Source of the DNA: Dialister sp. UBA7295
Lineage (GTDB): Bacteria; Bacillota; Negativicutes; Veillonellales; Dialisteraceae
DNA length: 15,065 nucleotides
Reading direction: 5' to 3'
Assembly: GCA_002471975.1 (NCBI GenBank)
Contig: DKQZ01000015.1
Coordinates: forward strand, 1 to 15,065
Below are positions 1-6,432 of this stretch, in pieces; position 1 is the first letter of the stretch; every line of letters begins with the position of its first letter. The position numbers and the translations under genes were made by a program. The notes under the pieces are model-generated. The model saw nothing but the letters and a program-made list of their open reading frames with translations, was not told the DNA's origin and did not search any database.

Positions 1-101
1 ATACTTCTTCAGCAGCCTCGAAACTGGGGGCTGTGGACATAGAGGGAGATATTTCTTCCCTTTCCGTCATGATTCAGAAATATTATAAAAACTATTCATA
101 A
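1..101 (+). CDS. C-terminal end of an upstream protein (partial), possibly a chemoreceptor
   Basis: A reading frame is open from the first bases of the window and ends in TAA at 99-101. It gives about 32 residues ending QKYYKNYS, with a Ser/Ala-rich stretch (TSSAASKL) and an amphipathic end. This is the kind of tail seen on methyl-accepting chemotaxis proteins, and the next genes are chemotaxis genes, so a receptor or another signalling protein is a reasonable guess. The fragment is too short for family assignment. The stop lies 74 bases before the cheY start, and I see no convincing terminator or promoter between them, so the operon may begin further upstream. Confidence 0.45.
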   Translation, partial: TSSAASKLGAVDIEGDISSLSVMIQKYYKNYS

Positions 102-175
102 CCAATTGATTGTTCTTGTAAATTTCAAACCGGAAAATGCAAAGCAGATGGAAATTTAATGAGGGAGGGGTTTCA

Positions 176-538
176 ATGAGCAGTAAATTAATCCTGGTGG
201 CCGATGATGCGGCTTTTATGCGAAAGCTGATTCGCATGACTCTGGCAGAAACGGGACTGACAGATATCGTGGAAGCTTCAGATGGTGATGAAGCTGTGAC
301 TATTTACAAAGAAAAGCATCCGGACCTGGTGCTTCTCGATATTACCATGGTCCGTAAGAACGGGCTGGAAGCGCTTCAGGAAATCATGGATTACGATCCC
401 ATGGCAAAAGTCATCATGTGCTCAGCCATCGGGCAGGAGCAGACTGTCATGAGCGCGCTTACGATAGGAGCTGTCGATTACGTGGTGAAGCCTTTCGAGA
501 AGGATAAGCTTATCGAAACTGTTCAGGGTCTTTTGTGA
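176..538 (+). CDS. cheY: Chemotaxis response regulator CheY
   Basis: Single-domain receiver protein of 120 residues, the normal CheY length. It accepts phosphate from CheA and acts as the soluble output of the pathway. Visible residues are the acid pair D10/D11 (VADDAAFMR), phospho-acceptor D55 (LVLLDITM), switch residues S83 and Y102, and K105 in VVKPF. I start it at ATG 176, which has a strong GGAGGGG ribosome binding site; an in-frame ATG at 137 would add 13 residues without a good site. Oddity: the usual DITMP-x-x-DG stretch reads DITMVRKNG, so the conserved proline after the phosphorylation site is Val and the usual Asp before Gly is Asn. It is first in a run of genes with short gaps (mcp starts 15 bases downstream). 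What it acts on (flagellar motor, pilus motor or something else) cannot be told from this window. Confidence 0.93.
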   Translation: MSSKLILVADDAAFMRKLIRMTLAETGLTDIVEASDGDEAVTIYKEKHPDLVLLDITMVRKNGLEALQEIMDYDPMAKVIMCSAIGQEQTVMSALTIGAVDYVVKPFEKDKLIETVQGLL

Positions 539-553
539 GAAAAGAGGATCATT

Positions 554-2245
554 ATGGCAACCAAAAATACATCCGTGGGAAGGCGGCTGGATCATATCGC
601 CCTGGCCTCATTCCTCTGCTTCCTCATCTGCGTGGCTGTCTCAGTGGCCGGTATTTTCATGATCAGCAGCGACTTTAAGGATTTTGTGGGCAATGAGTAC
701 AGCGCAGTCAATGCCCGCAACGGCATAACCCGGGGAAATCAGGGGATGGGGATGAATCTGTGCAAAATGATTCTTTCCTCCACCGAAGGGGATATGGCAG
801 AAGTCGAAAAAAGCTATCAGGAATGTCTTTCCGACTTCAAAGATATGGAAGACGGCATTTCCAAATTGACCGAATCCGATTCGGTACACCAGAATACGGT
901 CCGTTCCTCCATGGTGAGACTGCAGGACTCCAAAAAGATTATTGACGAGATTCACAGCCTTTGCCGGGATGGCAGGGCAGAAGAGGCATGGACTCTTTAC
1001 AAGTCCGATTATGCCCCTGTATTGGATGAGACGTCACAGGCCCTCATGAAAATGCTGGATGATGTGGAAAATTCGGCAAACAATCATATTTCCCATCTCA
1101 CTGTATTTTCCAGTACCATGTATATCGTAGTCTCCGTTGTGGGACTGGTCCTTCTGGTCTTCCTGATCGTGGTGACCAAACGCACCACCAGAAGCATCAT
1201 CGAACCCCTGAAGGAACTGGAAATTTCCTCTGAACACCTCCGGAGTGGCAAACTGGACAGCCATATTTCCTTTGAATCCGATGATGAACTGGGCGCACTC
1301 TGCACCAATTTCAATACGGCCACGGAATACCTTTCTTCCTACGTCAATGAAATCGCCGACTTTTCCGCTGCCATGAGTAAAGGAAAACTGGATTATCAGC
1401 AGAAAGTAGAATTCTTCGGCGATTTCAAACAGATCGGGGAATCCCTGACCAGCCTCAGCACCACACTCTCCGAAGATTTAAGAAAGATTTCGACCAGTGC
1501 CGATCAGGTCAGCCGCGGGGCTGCCCAGATGTCTGCCATGGGCCAGTCCTTGTCTCAGTCTGCCGTCGAACAGGCTTCCAGTGTCCAGGAAGTGGCAGCT
1601 ACGGTCAATTCTGTCTCCGATCATGTCACTGAAAATGCGGCCAATGCATCAGAAGTGCGGGATACGGCGAAGACCCTTTATGAAAATATGTCCGGTTATG
1701 CGGTGATCATGAAAGATATGAACGGGACCCTGACCGATACCCGTGCCATGACGGACAAGGTAAGCGGCATCATGAAAAATCTGGAAAGGATTTCTTTCCA
1801 GACCAATATCCTTTCCCTGAATGCAGCTGTCGAAGCAGCCAGGGCGGGGGATGCGGGAAAAGGATTTGCCGTCATTGCCCGGGAAATCCGTGAACTGGCG
1901 TCCGAGGCATCCCAGGCCAGTACGAATACGAGCCTGCTTCTTGGAAATATGATTGAGAAAATCGAAAAAAGCGCTGACTATTCGAGCAGAGCCATTGATT
2001 CCCTCCAGACGATCAAAGAAGAAAGTAAACAGACTGCCGACCTGATCGACAAGATCACCCGGGCATCCAACGACCAGGCTACTTCCATCACCCAGGTGCG
2101 GCAGAGCATGAATGAAATTTCCAACAGTATCCAGTCCATCTCCACGACTGCCGAAGAAAGCGCTGCTTCTGCAGAAGAACTCATCGGTCAGATGAAGCTT
2201 CTGAACAAGATGGTCGATTCCTTTGAATTCCGTAAGAACGACTGA
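554..2245 (+). CDS. Methyl-accepting chemotaxis protein (two-TM chemoreceptor)
   Basis: Transmembrane chemoreceptor of 563 residues that controls CheA activity through CheW. Layout: TM1 about 15-37, an extracytoplasmic helical sensor of about 150 residues resembling a four-helix-bundle (4HB_MCP) domain, TM2 about 188-208, a HAMP domain about 209-262, a second HAMP-like unit about 262-315 (SKGKLDYQQ then GDFKQIGESL), and a long coiled-coil signalling domain. The highly conserved hairpin tip is at 412-442 (FQTNILSLNAAVEAARAG, then GKGFAVIA). The end of the protein has no NWETF-type CheR/CheB-tethering pentapeptide; it ends FEFRKND. An AGAGGA site precedes the ATG. The ligand cannot be predicted. 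It sits between cheY and cheC in the same operon. Confidence 0.95.
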   Translation: MATKNTSVGRRLDHIALASFLCFLICVAVSVAGIFMISSDFKDFVGNEYSAVNARNGITRGNQGMGMNLCKMILSSTEGDMAEVEKSYQECLSDFKDMEDGISKLTESDSVHQNTVRSSMVRLQDSKKIIDEIHSLCRDGRAEEAWTLYKSDYAPVLDETSQALMKMLDDVENSANNHISHLTVFSSTMYIVVSVVGLVLLVFLIVVTKRTTRSIIEPLKELEISSEHLRSGKLDSHISFESDDELGALCTNFNTATEYLSSYVNEIADFSAAMSKGKLDYQQKVEFFGDFKQIGESLTSLSTTLSEDLRKISTSADQVSRGAAQMSAMGQSLSQSAVEQASSVQEVAATVNSVSDHVTENAANASEVRDTAKTLYENMSGYAVIMKDMNGTLTDTRAMTDKVSGIMKNLERISFQTNILSLNAAVEAARAGDAGKGFAVIAREIRELASEASQASTNTSLLLGNMIEKIEKSADYSSRAIDSLQTIKEESKQTADLIDKITRASNDQATSITQVRQSMNEISNSIQSISTTAEESAASAEELIGQMKLLNKMVDSFEFRKND

Positions 2246-2256
2246 AAGGAGCAGAC

Positions 2257-2865
2257 ATGAGTGAATTTGCCAATCACAGCGAAGAAGATAAGGATATGCT
2301 GCGGGAAATAGGAAATATTGGAAGCGGCAATGCCCTGACCAGTCTTTCCATCATATTAAAAAGTCCCCTGACACTGGGATTGCCGGACTGCAGGGTATTG
2401 AAGAAGGAATCGGCGGGGCAGCTGCTTTCTGATCCCGGGAATATGTATGCGGGAGCCGCCATATCCGTGTCCGGGGCGGTGGACTGTCTGCTGTTCCTGC
2501 TTTTGAACAGGGAATTCACGCGGAAAATCCTTTCCAATCTGGATCCGGATGATGCTTTTGACGTCATGAAATTAACGGAAGACCAGAAATCAGCCCTTGA
2601 AGAGGTGGTCAATATCATGGGCGGCAGCTACATGACTGCCGTGGGCACCCTTCTGGGCGGTGAAATGACCATGACTGTGCCAAAGGTGTCCGTGGGCAGG
2701 GGAGAAGTCATTCTGGGAAAGTTCCTGGATGAATATATGGCAGGGTCCCGGGATTTCCTGTTCATCAAGACGCCATTTACCTGCGGGAATAAGAAACTGG
2801 AAAGTTATATGCTCCTTTGCCCGACGGAGAAATCCCTGGATGACCTCATCCGGCGTCTCTGCTGA
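2257..2865 (+). CDS. cheC: CheY-P phosphatase CheC
   Basis: CheC/CheX/FliY-family protein of 202 residues that dephosphorylates CheY-P. The family active-site pattern (D/S)-x3-E-x2-N-x22-P is present twice and intact: D13-E17-N20-P43 (EIGNIGSGNA) and S112-E116-N119-P142 (LEEVVNIMGGSY). This two-site arrangement fits CheC rather than single-site CheX; there is no CheY-binding or flagellar switch extension as in FliY. AAAGGAG lies 5 bases before the ATG, 11 bases after the mcp stop. In other Firmicutes CheC works with the deamidase CheD, but no cheD is in this window. It is the only visible signal-termination enzyme here. Confidence 0.92.
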   Translation: MSEFANHSEEDKDMLREIGNIGSGNALTSLSIILKSPLTLGLPDCRVLKKESAGQLLSDPGNMYAGAAISVSGAVDCLLFLLLNREFTRKILSNLDPDDAFDVMKLTEDQKSALEEVVNIMGGSYMTAVGTLLGGEMTMTVPKVSVGRGEVILGKFLDEYMAGSRDFLFIKTPFTCGNKKLESYMLLCPTEKSLDDLIRRLC

Positions 2866-2897
2866 TCAAAGGGAATAAAGAAATAATCGGAGGAATC

Positions 2898-4889
2898 ATG
2901 GCATTCTTCAGTGAAGAAATGAAGCCCATGCTCGATACCTATCTGGGAGAAACTTCTGAGCTCATGGCAGACTTCGACCGCATTGTGGACGAAGGGGAAC
3001 AATCGAATACGTTTACCCCGGATGACATCGCTGAACTTTTCCGCAGCGCCCATACCATCAAAAGCTCCAGTGCTGCCATGGGACTCAACGCTCTCTCCAG
3101 GCTGACCCATCACATGGAGGATCTCCTCGGTATTTTCAGGGAGGATCCGAAGAAAATTCAGGGCCGGGTCTCCCGGGTGCTCGGTCATTTCTATGAATAC
3201 AGCGATTTCGTGAAGAAAGAACTGGCCCGCATGCAGGATGATGACTATCAGCCGGCCGAGGGGGATTCCATTTATGAAGAGCTCACGGAGGATATCCGCT
3301 TTTTCAGCCATCCGGATACGGAAGAGGGCCCTGAAGGGGCAAAAAAAGAAGCGCCTCTCTCCGGGGATGAGGATATTTCCCTGCCGAAGCCTTCGGATGG
3401 GGAAATCATGCTCCATCTCACCTTCCGTCCCGACGTGGCCATGATCAATGCCAGGGCCATGGTCATCGAACGGCAGATTTCAGGAAAATTTCATGTCCTC
3501 GCCATAGCTCCCAAAGTGCTGAATGGGGACGAGTCCGGAAACTTTCTTACCAAACGGGGCATGTACGTCGTGTTCCCGGAAAAGGAAGCGGATGAAGCGC
3601 GGAAAATGCTTTCCAAAAACCTCTATCTCAGCAAAGTGGAAGATGCGGCAGAAGAAGACCCGCCATCTCCCAAAGAAGAGATGGGGGAAAAGAAATATGA
3701 ACTTTCGGCGAAAGAAAAATTTATTTCCCTCCGCTGGGAGAATATACAGGAATTACAGAATGTGGGCGGAGGCCTCCTGGCTTCCGAATCCCTTGTGAGG
3801 AAGATCGCGGGAAATCATCCGGAGATCCCGGAACTGAAAGATTTTAATGCCGATTTCACAAGACTTCTGGAGGAACTTATTTCCCGCATCGATTCCATGG
3901 CCCTTGTCCGCGTTTCTTCCCTGGTGCCCCAGCTCAATCGTACCGTATGGGACATGTCCCGGAATATGGACAGGGAAGTAGATTTCCAGGTAGAGGGGCA
4001 GGAAATAAAAATCGACAGGAATCTCTATAACAATATTTCCGAGCCCCTGCTCCATATGATCCGGAATTCCCTGGACCATGGCATCGAACCGAAGGAAGAG
4101 CGGCTGGCCCTGGGGAAAAGTGAAAAAGGGCATATCCGTCTCACCGTGGAAAATCAGGGAAGCCACGTCATCTTCCGTATCTTTGACGACGGCAGGGGGA
4201 TGAAATATAAGGAAATCCTGGCTAAAGCGGAGAAAGAGGGGAAACTGGACAAACCGGCTTCCGCCTACACCGAGGAAGAAGCGCTCCAGCTCATCATGAA
4301 GCCCGGTTTCTCCACGTCGGATCACGTCACCCAATATTCGGGCCGGGGCGTGGGCATGGATATTGTGAATCATGTGGTCAGCGGTTTCGGCGGGCGGATT
4401 TTCATCAGGACAAAACCGGGAAAGGGTACGGAAATCGCCATCGATATGCCCGTCTCCGTGACTGCCGTGGAAAGCCTTGGCTTTAAAGTGGGTCCCTACG
4501 TCTGCGTCCTTCCCCTTTACAATGTGGAAATGATTTTCAGCCATGAAGAGGGGGAGGAGAGAATCGGTTCCCGGGAGGGGAAACGGATCTTCACCATGAG
4601 AAAGAGGGAAATACCGGTCCTCGATCTCCATAAAGCCTATGGCGTCGAAGGAGAAGAAAATTATTTCATCGTCGTCCGCAGCATTGAAGAAGAATTCTGC
4701 ATCGGCGTCGATACGGTCACGGGACAGGAGACGGCCTCCAGCCAGCCCATTCCGAAGATTCTTGAAGGAAACTGGCAGGCCTCCACGGGCATCCGCAATG
4801 CCATCATCCATGCGGACGGGTCCATAGGCTTTGCCCTGAATGCGGTCCTCTTGAATGTGCTTTGCCAAAAACAGGGGAAGGAGGAGTGA
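2898..4889 (+). CDS. cheA: Chemotaxis histidine kinase CheA
   Basis: Kinase of 663 residues that autophosphorylates on its HPt domain and passes phosphate to CheY. Domains in order: P1 HPt, about 1-105, with phospho-His H52 in SAHTIKSSS; a CheY-binding (P2)-like region about 168-252; a dimerisation segment about 275-340; an HATPase domain with N box N390-S-L-D-H-G (390-395), G1 box DDGRGM (430-435) and G2 box GRGVGMD (482-488); and a C-terminal CheW-like domain from about 515 that docks to receptors and CheW. The kinase residues look intact. The ATG has a GGAGG site 5 bases upstream, 32 bases after cheC. Its stop is almost directly followed by cheW, implying translational coupling. Confidence 0.95.
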   Translation: MAFFSEEMKPMLDTYLGETSELMADFDRIVDEGEQSNTFTPDDIAELFRSAHTIKSSSAAMGLNALSRLTHHMEDLLGIFREDPKKIQGRVSRVLGHFYEYSDFVKKELARMQDDDYQPAEGDSIYEELTEDIRFFSHPDTEEGPEGAKKEAPLSGDEDISLPKPSDGEIMLHLTFRPDVAMINARAMVIERQISGKFHVLAIAPKVLNGDESGNFLTKRGMYVVFPEKEADEARKMLSKNLYLSKVEDAAEEDPPSPKEEMGEKKYELSAKEKFISLRWENIQELQNVGGGLLASESLVRKIAGNHPEIPELKDFNADFTRLLEELISRIDSMALVRVSSLVPQLNRTVWDMSRNMDREVDFQVEGQEIKIDRNLYNNISEPLLHMIRNSLDHGIEPKEERLALGKSEKGHIRLTVENQGSHVIFRIFDDGRGMKYKEILAKAEKEGKLDKPASAYTEEEALQLIMKPGFSTSDHVTQYSGRGVGMDIVNHVVSGFGGRIFIRTKPGKGTEIAIDMPVSVTAVESLGFKVGPYVCVLPLYNVEMIFSHEEGEERIGSREGKRIFTMRKREIPVLDLHKAYGVEGEENYFIVVRSIEEEFCIGVDTVTGQETASSQPIPKILEGNWQASTGIRNAIIHADGSIGFALNAVLLNVLCQKQGKEE

Positions 4890-4891
4890 GT

Positions 4892-5434
4892 ATGGGGAAA
4901 GAAAAAGGAGAAATTCTTGTATTCCTCCTGGGAAATAAAGAGTATGGACTGCCGGTAGAGAAAATCAGGAAAATCCTGGCAGCTCCTCTCATCACTTCCA
5001 TACCCCTCATGCCGCCCAGGATGCTGGGCATCATGAACTACAGGAATTCCATCGTCCCCCTGCTGGAGCTGAAAGAAATCCTTCGGGAAGATATCGAAGC
5101 CCCCGTCATATTGACGGAAGAAGAAGAAAATGCGGGCGCTGAACGGCAGGGCATGGAAAAATTCATTCTCGATGAACCCGAAGAAAACGAGGATCAGGAA
5201 GAAAATATTTCCCTGAAAAATGAAAATAAAGGAACGGGAGAGGCCCTCTTCCTCATTGCCCGGGGGGCAGGCGGACTGACAGGACTCTCCGTGGATGCCT
5301 TCCTTGGCGTGAAAAAGACGGAAGGCGCAAAAGTCCTCAGCCGGGAAAATAAGGAATACGACTTCGGCATCAAAGTCAAAGAAGTCATCCTGCGGGATCC
5401 CGCAAAGCCCCGCATTACCATCCTGGAAGTCTGA
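4892..5434 (+). CDS. cheW: Chemotaxis coupling protein CheW with an acidic insertion
   Basis: Adaptor linking receptor tips to CheA. I start it at ATG 4892, two bases after the cheA stop and behind AAGGAGG; an in-frame ATG at 4862 inside cheA has no comparable site. The protein is 180 residues against about 140-160 for typical CheW. The first half (ILVFLLGNKEYGLPVEKI, then GIMNYRNSIVPLLEL) and last half (LFLIARG, GLSVDAFLGV) match the CheW fold. Between them, about 71-117, is a charged, Glu-rich, probably disordered insertion (EEEENAG, EPEENEDQEEN). The usual N-x-R-G signature reads NYRN and the usual P-V-x-D-L reads PLLEL, so it is a divergent member. Last gene of the operon. Confidence 0.88.
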   Translation: MGKEKGEILVFLLGNKEYGLPVEKIRKILAAPLITSIPLMPPRMLGIMNYRNSIVPLLELKEILREDIEAPVILTEEEENAGAERQGMEKFILDEPEENEDQEENISLKNENKGTGEALFLIARGAGGLTGLSVDAFLGVKKTEGAKVLSRENKEYDFGIKVKEVILRDPAKPRITILEV

Positions 5435-5477
5435 AACAAAAGAAGAAATTGACAGACTGATGACCTGATTACAGTCG

Positions 5478-5502
5478 AAAGGAGACTGTATGACGTTGCC
5501 TT
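5478..5502 (+). other. Orphan translation start: good ribosome binding site and ATG running into repeats
   Basis: AAAGGAG (5478-5484) lies five bases before an ATG at 5490, as good as any start in the cheY-cheW operon. After only a few codons (MTLPF) the frame runs into the repeat tract and a terminator hairpin. It stays open to 5849, but its translation there is only low-complexity Gly/Arg-rich repeat. It may be the remaining 5' end of a further operon gene cut off by repeat insertion, or a chance match. Confidence 0.35.
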
Positions 5503-5545
5503 TTGAATCGGAGATTGTCGGGGATACTCGGGAATATCGGGAAGG

Positions 5546-5575
5546 TGTCGGCACTGATGTGCCGACAATTTTTTT
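5546..5575 (+). terminator. Rho-independent terminator, module I copy 1
   Basis: A perfect 9-bp stem (TGTCGGCAC / GTGCCGACA, 5546-5554 with 5559-5567) and a TGAT loop are followed by AA and seven T. It is the first good terminator after cheW and probably ends the chemotaxis transcript. Confidence 0.8.
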
Positions 5576-5631
5576 ATGGGAAATGGGGCAGACGGGCAAA
5601 AACGGGGTGCGGGGAGCGGGATGCGGGGTGC

Positions 5632-5694
5632 GGGAAGGTGTGCCGCTGGTGCGGCACGAGTATGTATGGGGATTGTACACAGGCGAGGGTAAAA
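5632..5694. repeat. Module II repeat, copy a
   Basis: It has a hairpin GTGCCGC-TGGT-GCGGCAC at 5640-5657 and a tail containing TGTACACAGGCGAGGG. It lacks a T tract, so it is not an obvious terminator. Copy b differs at only three positions over 63 bases. Confidence 0.8.
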
Positions 5695-5723
5695 CGGATT
5701 TCGGATTGGGGATTTCGGAATTC

Positions 5724-5794
5724 GGGAAGGTGTGCCGCTGGTGCGGCACGAGTATGTATGGGGAATGTGCGCAGGCGAGGGTAAAAAGCCCGTA
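5724..5794. repeat. Module II repeat, copy b
   Basis: The hairpin at 5732-5749 is identical in stem and loop to copy a. The tail extends to AAAAAGCCCGTA, an end shared with copy c. Confidence 0.8.
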
Positions 5795-5837
5795 TAGCAG
5801 GAAGGAATTGGGAATTGGGGATTTGGGATTAGGGAGG

Positions 5838-5866
5838 TGTCGGCACTGATGTGCCGACAATTTTTT
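5838..5866 (+). terminator. Rho-independent terminator, module I copy 2
   Basis: Same 9-bp stem and TGAT loop as the hairpin at 5546 (5838-5846 with 5851-5859), followed by A and six T. It is part of the second module I copy (5836-5906). Confidence 0.75.
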
Positions 5867-5909
5867 ATTGGGAAATGGGGCAGACGGGCAAAAACGGGGT
5901 GCGGGGTGC

Positions 5910-5980
5910 GGGAAGGTGTGCCGCTGATGCGGCACAATTATATAGGGGGAATGTACACAGGCGAGTTTGAAAAGCCCGTA
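5910..5980. repeat. Module II repeat, copy c
   Basis: The hairpin GTGCCGC-TGAT-GCGGCAC at 5918-5935 carries the TGAT loop of module I, and the tail is more diverged (AATTATATAGGGGG). It follows module I copy 2 with only three bases between the units. Confidence 0.75.
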
Positions 5981-6058
5981 AGTATTGAAAATCCACCTGC
6001 CCCCGAGTCCGGGGAGCAGAGAGCGAAGCGAGCAGGGGGGACGATCGCAGCCGGCGCA

Positions 6059-6254
6059 TATGAGGCTGAATGACGAAATATACCTGGGGCAATTGGCTCT
6101 ATCGGTAAAAGCGGACCTCCCCGAAGTGCGGGGAGGTGCCCAAAGGGCAGAGGGGATGTCAGAAAGGAACATGACGAAAATGACTATAAAGGTACACGCG
6201 CAGGGGCTGGCACAAGGCACTTATGAGGCTGATTGGCGAAAGGTACCCGGGACA
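6059..6254 (+). repeat. Pair of imperfect 33-base direct repeats
   Basis: Positions 6059-6091 and 6222-6254 match at 27 of 33 positions, sharing TATGAGGCTGA and GCGAAA/ACGAAA cores. The two copies fall in different reading frames, so they are not repeats within one protein. They flank the GC-rich hairpin pair at 6115-6148. Nothing else in about 5985-6360 looks like a gene. Confidence 0.5.
6115..6148. repeat. Two adjacent GC-rich hairpins without a T tract
   Basis: A perfect 9-bp stem ACCTCCCCG / CGGGGAGGT (6115-6123 with 6129-6137, loop AAGTG) is followed at once by GCCC-AAA-GGGC (6138-6148) and then AGAGGGGAT. CCTCCCC could also pair with the trailing GAGGGG, giving an alternative fold. From memory, this layout resembles dispersed intergenic repeats of gut Firmicutes. 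There is no T run, so it is unlikely to be a terminator. Confidence 0.6.
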
Positions 6255-6367
6255 AATGAGAAAATTACTTTTTATGGAAAGGTTCCCTTCCATAGAAGTC
6301 CGGAATGAGGAAAGGCGTCGGAAAAATTCGATTTCCAAAAGAAAAGCAAGCTCCAAAAGGGGCGATA

Positions 6368-6376
6368 TGTTATACT
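6368..6376 (+). promoter_or_regulatory. Probable extended -10 promoter of etfBA
   Basis: TG-T-TATACT forms an extended -10 element 57 bases before the etfB start. No good TTGACA-like -35 box is found at the expected distance, as is usual for extended -10 promoters. Confidence 0.5.
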
Positions 6377-6432
6377 AAAAGTGATAATGGACTGATGAAT
6401 CTGAAGGTCATTTAGTATCAAAGGGGGTTATC

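Larger units (their letters stand above)
5503..5980. repeat. Cluster of repeated hairpin modules between cheW and etfB
   Basis: Non-coding stretch of about 480 bases built from two related modules in the order I-II-II-I-II. Module I is a 71-base unit (5544-5614 and 5836-5906, 69 of 71 positions identical by eye). Module II is a 63-71-base unit (5632-5694, 5724-5794, 5910-5980). Each opens with GGTGT and a perfect hairpin. Degenerate purine-rich tracts of the type GGATTTGGGATTAGGG precede several copies (about 5503-5543, 5695-5723, 5800-5835). The block looks like a partial tandem duplication. Apparent ORFs on both strands here are low-complexity and I do not consider them genes. Confidence 0.85.

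Noticed and set aside
1..70. Start of a leftward gene (ATG at 70 on the minus strand, MTEREEISPSM...) with a TATAAT upstream
   Set aside because: No ribosome binding site precedes it, and the same bases give a plausible protein tail on the plus strand, in line with all other genes. With so little sequence it cannot be excluded.
3753..4868. Minus-strand open frame of 371 codons opposite cheA
   Set aside because: It is antisense to conserved kinase motifs and its composition is typical of a shadow frame.
4661..6220. Minus-strand open frame of 519 codons spanning cheA, cheW and the repeat block
   Set aside because: It is antisense to well-supported genes and its unique half is Pro/His/Arg/Ser-rich translation of the repeat modules. 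Frames stay open because the repeats are biased in composition.
5985..6308. Plus-strand open frame of 107 codons downstream of the hairpin modules
   Set aside because: It crosses the GC hairpins and the out-of-frame direct repeats, lacks a good ribosome binding site and resembles no family.
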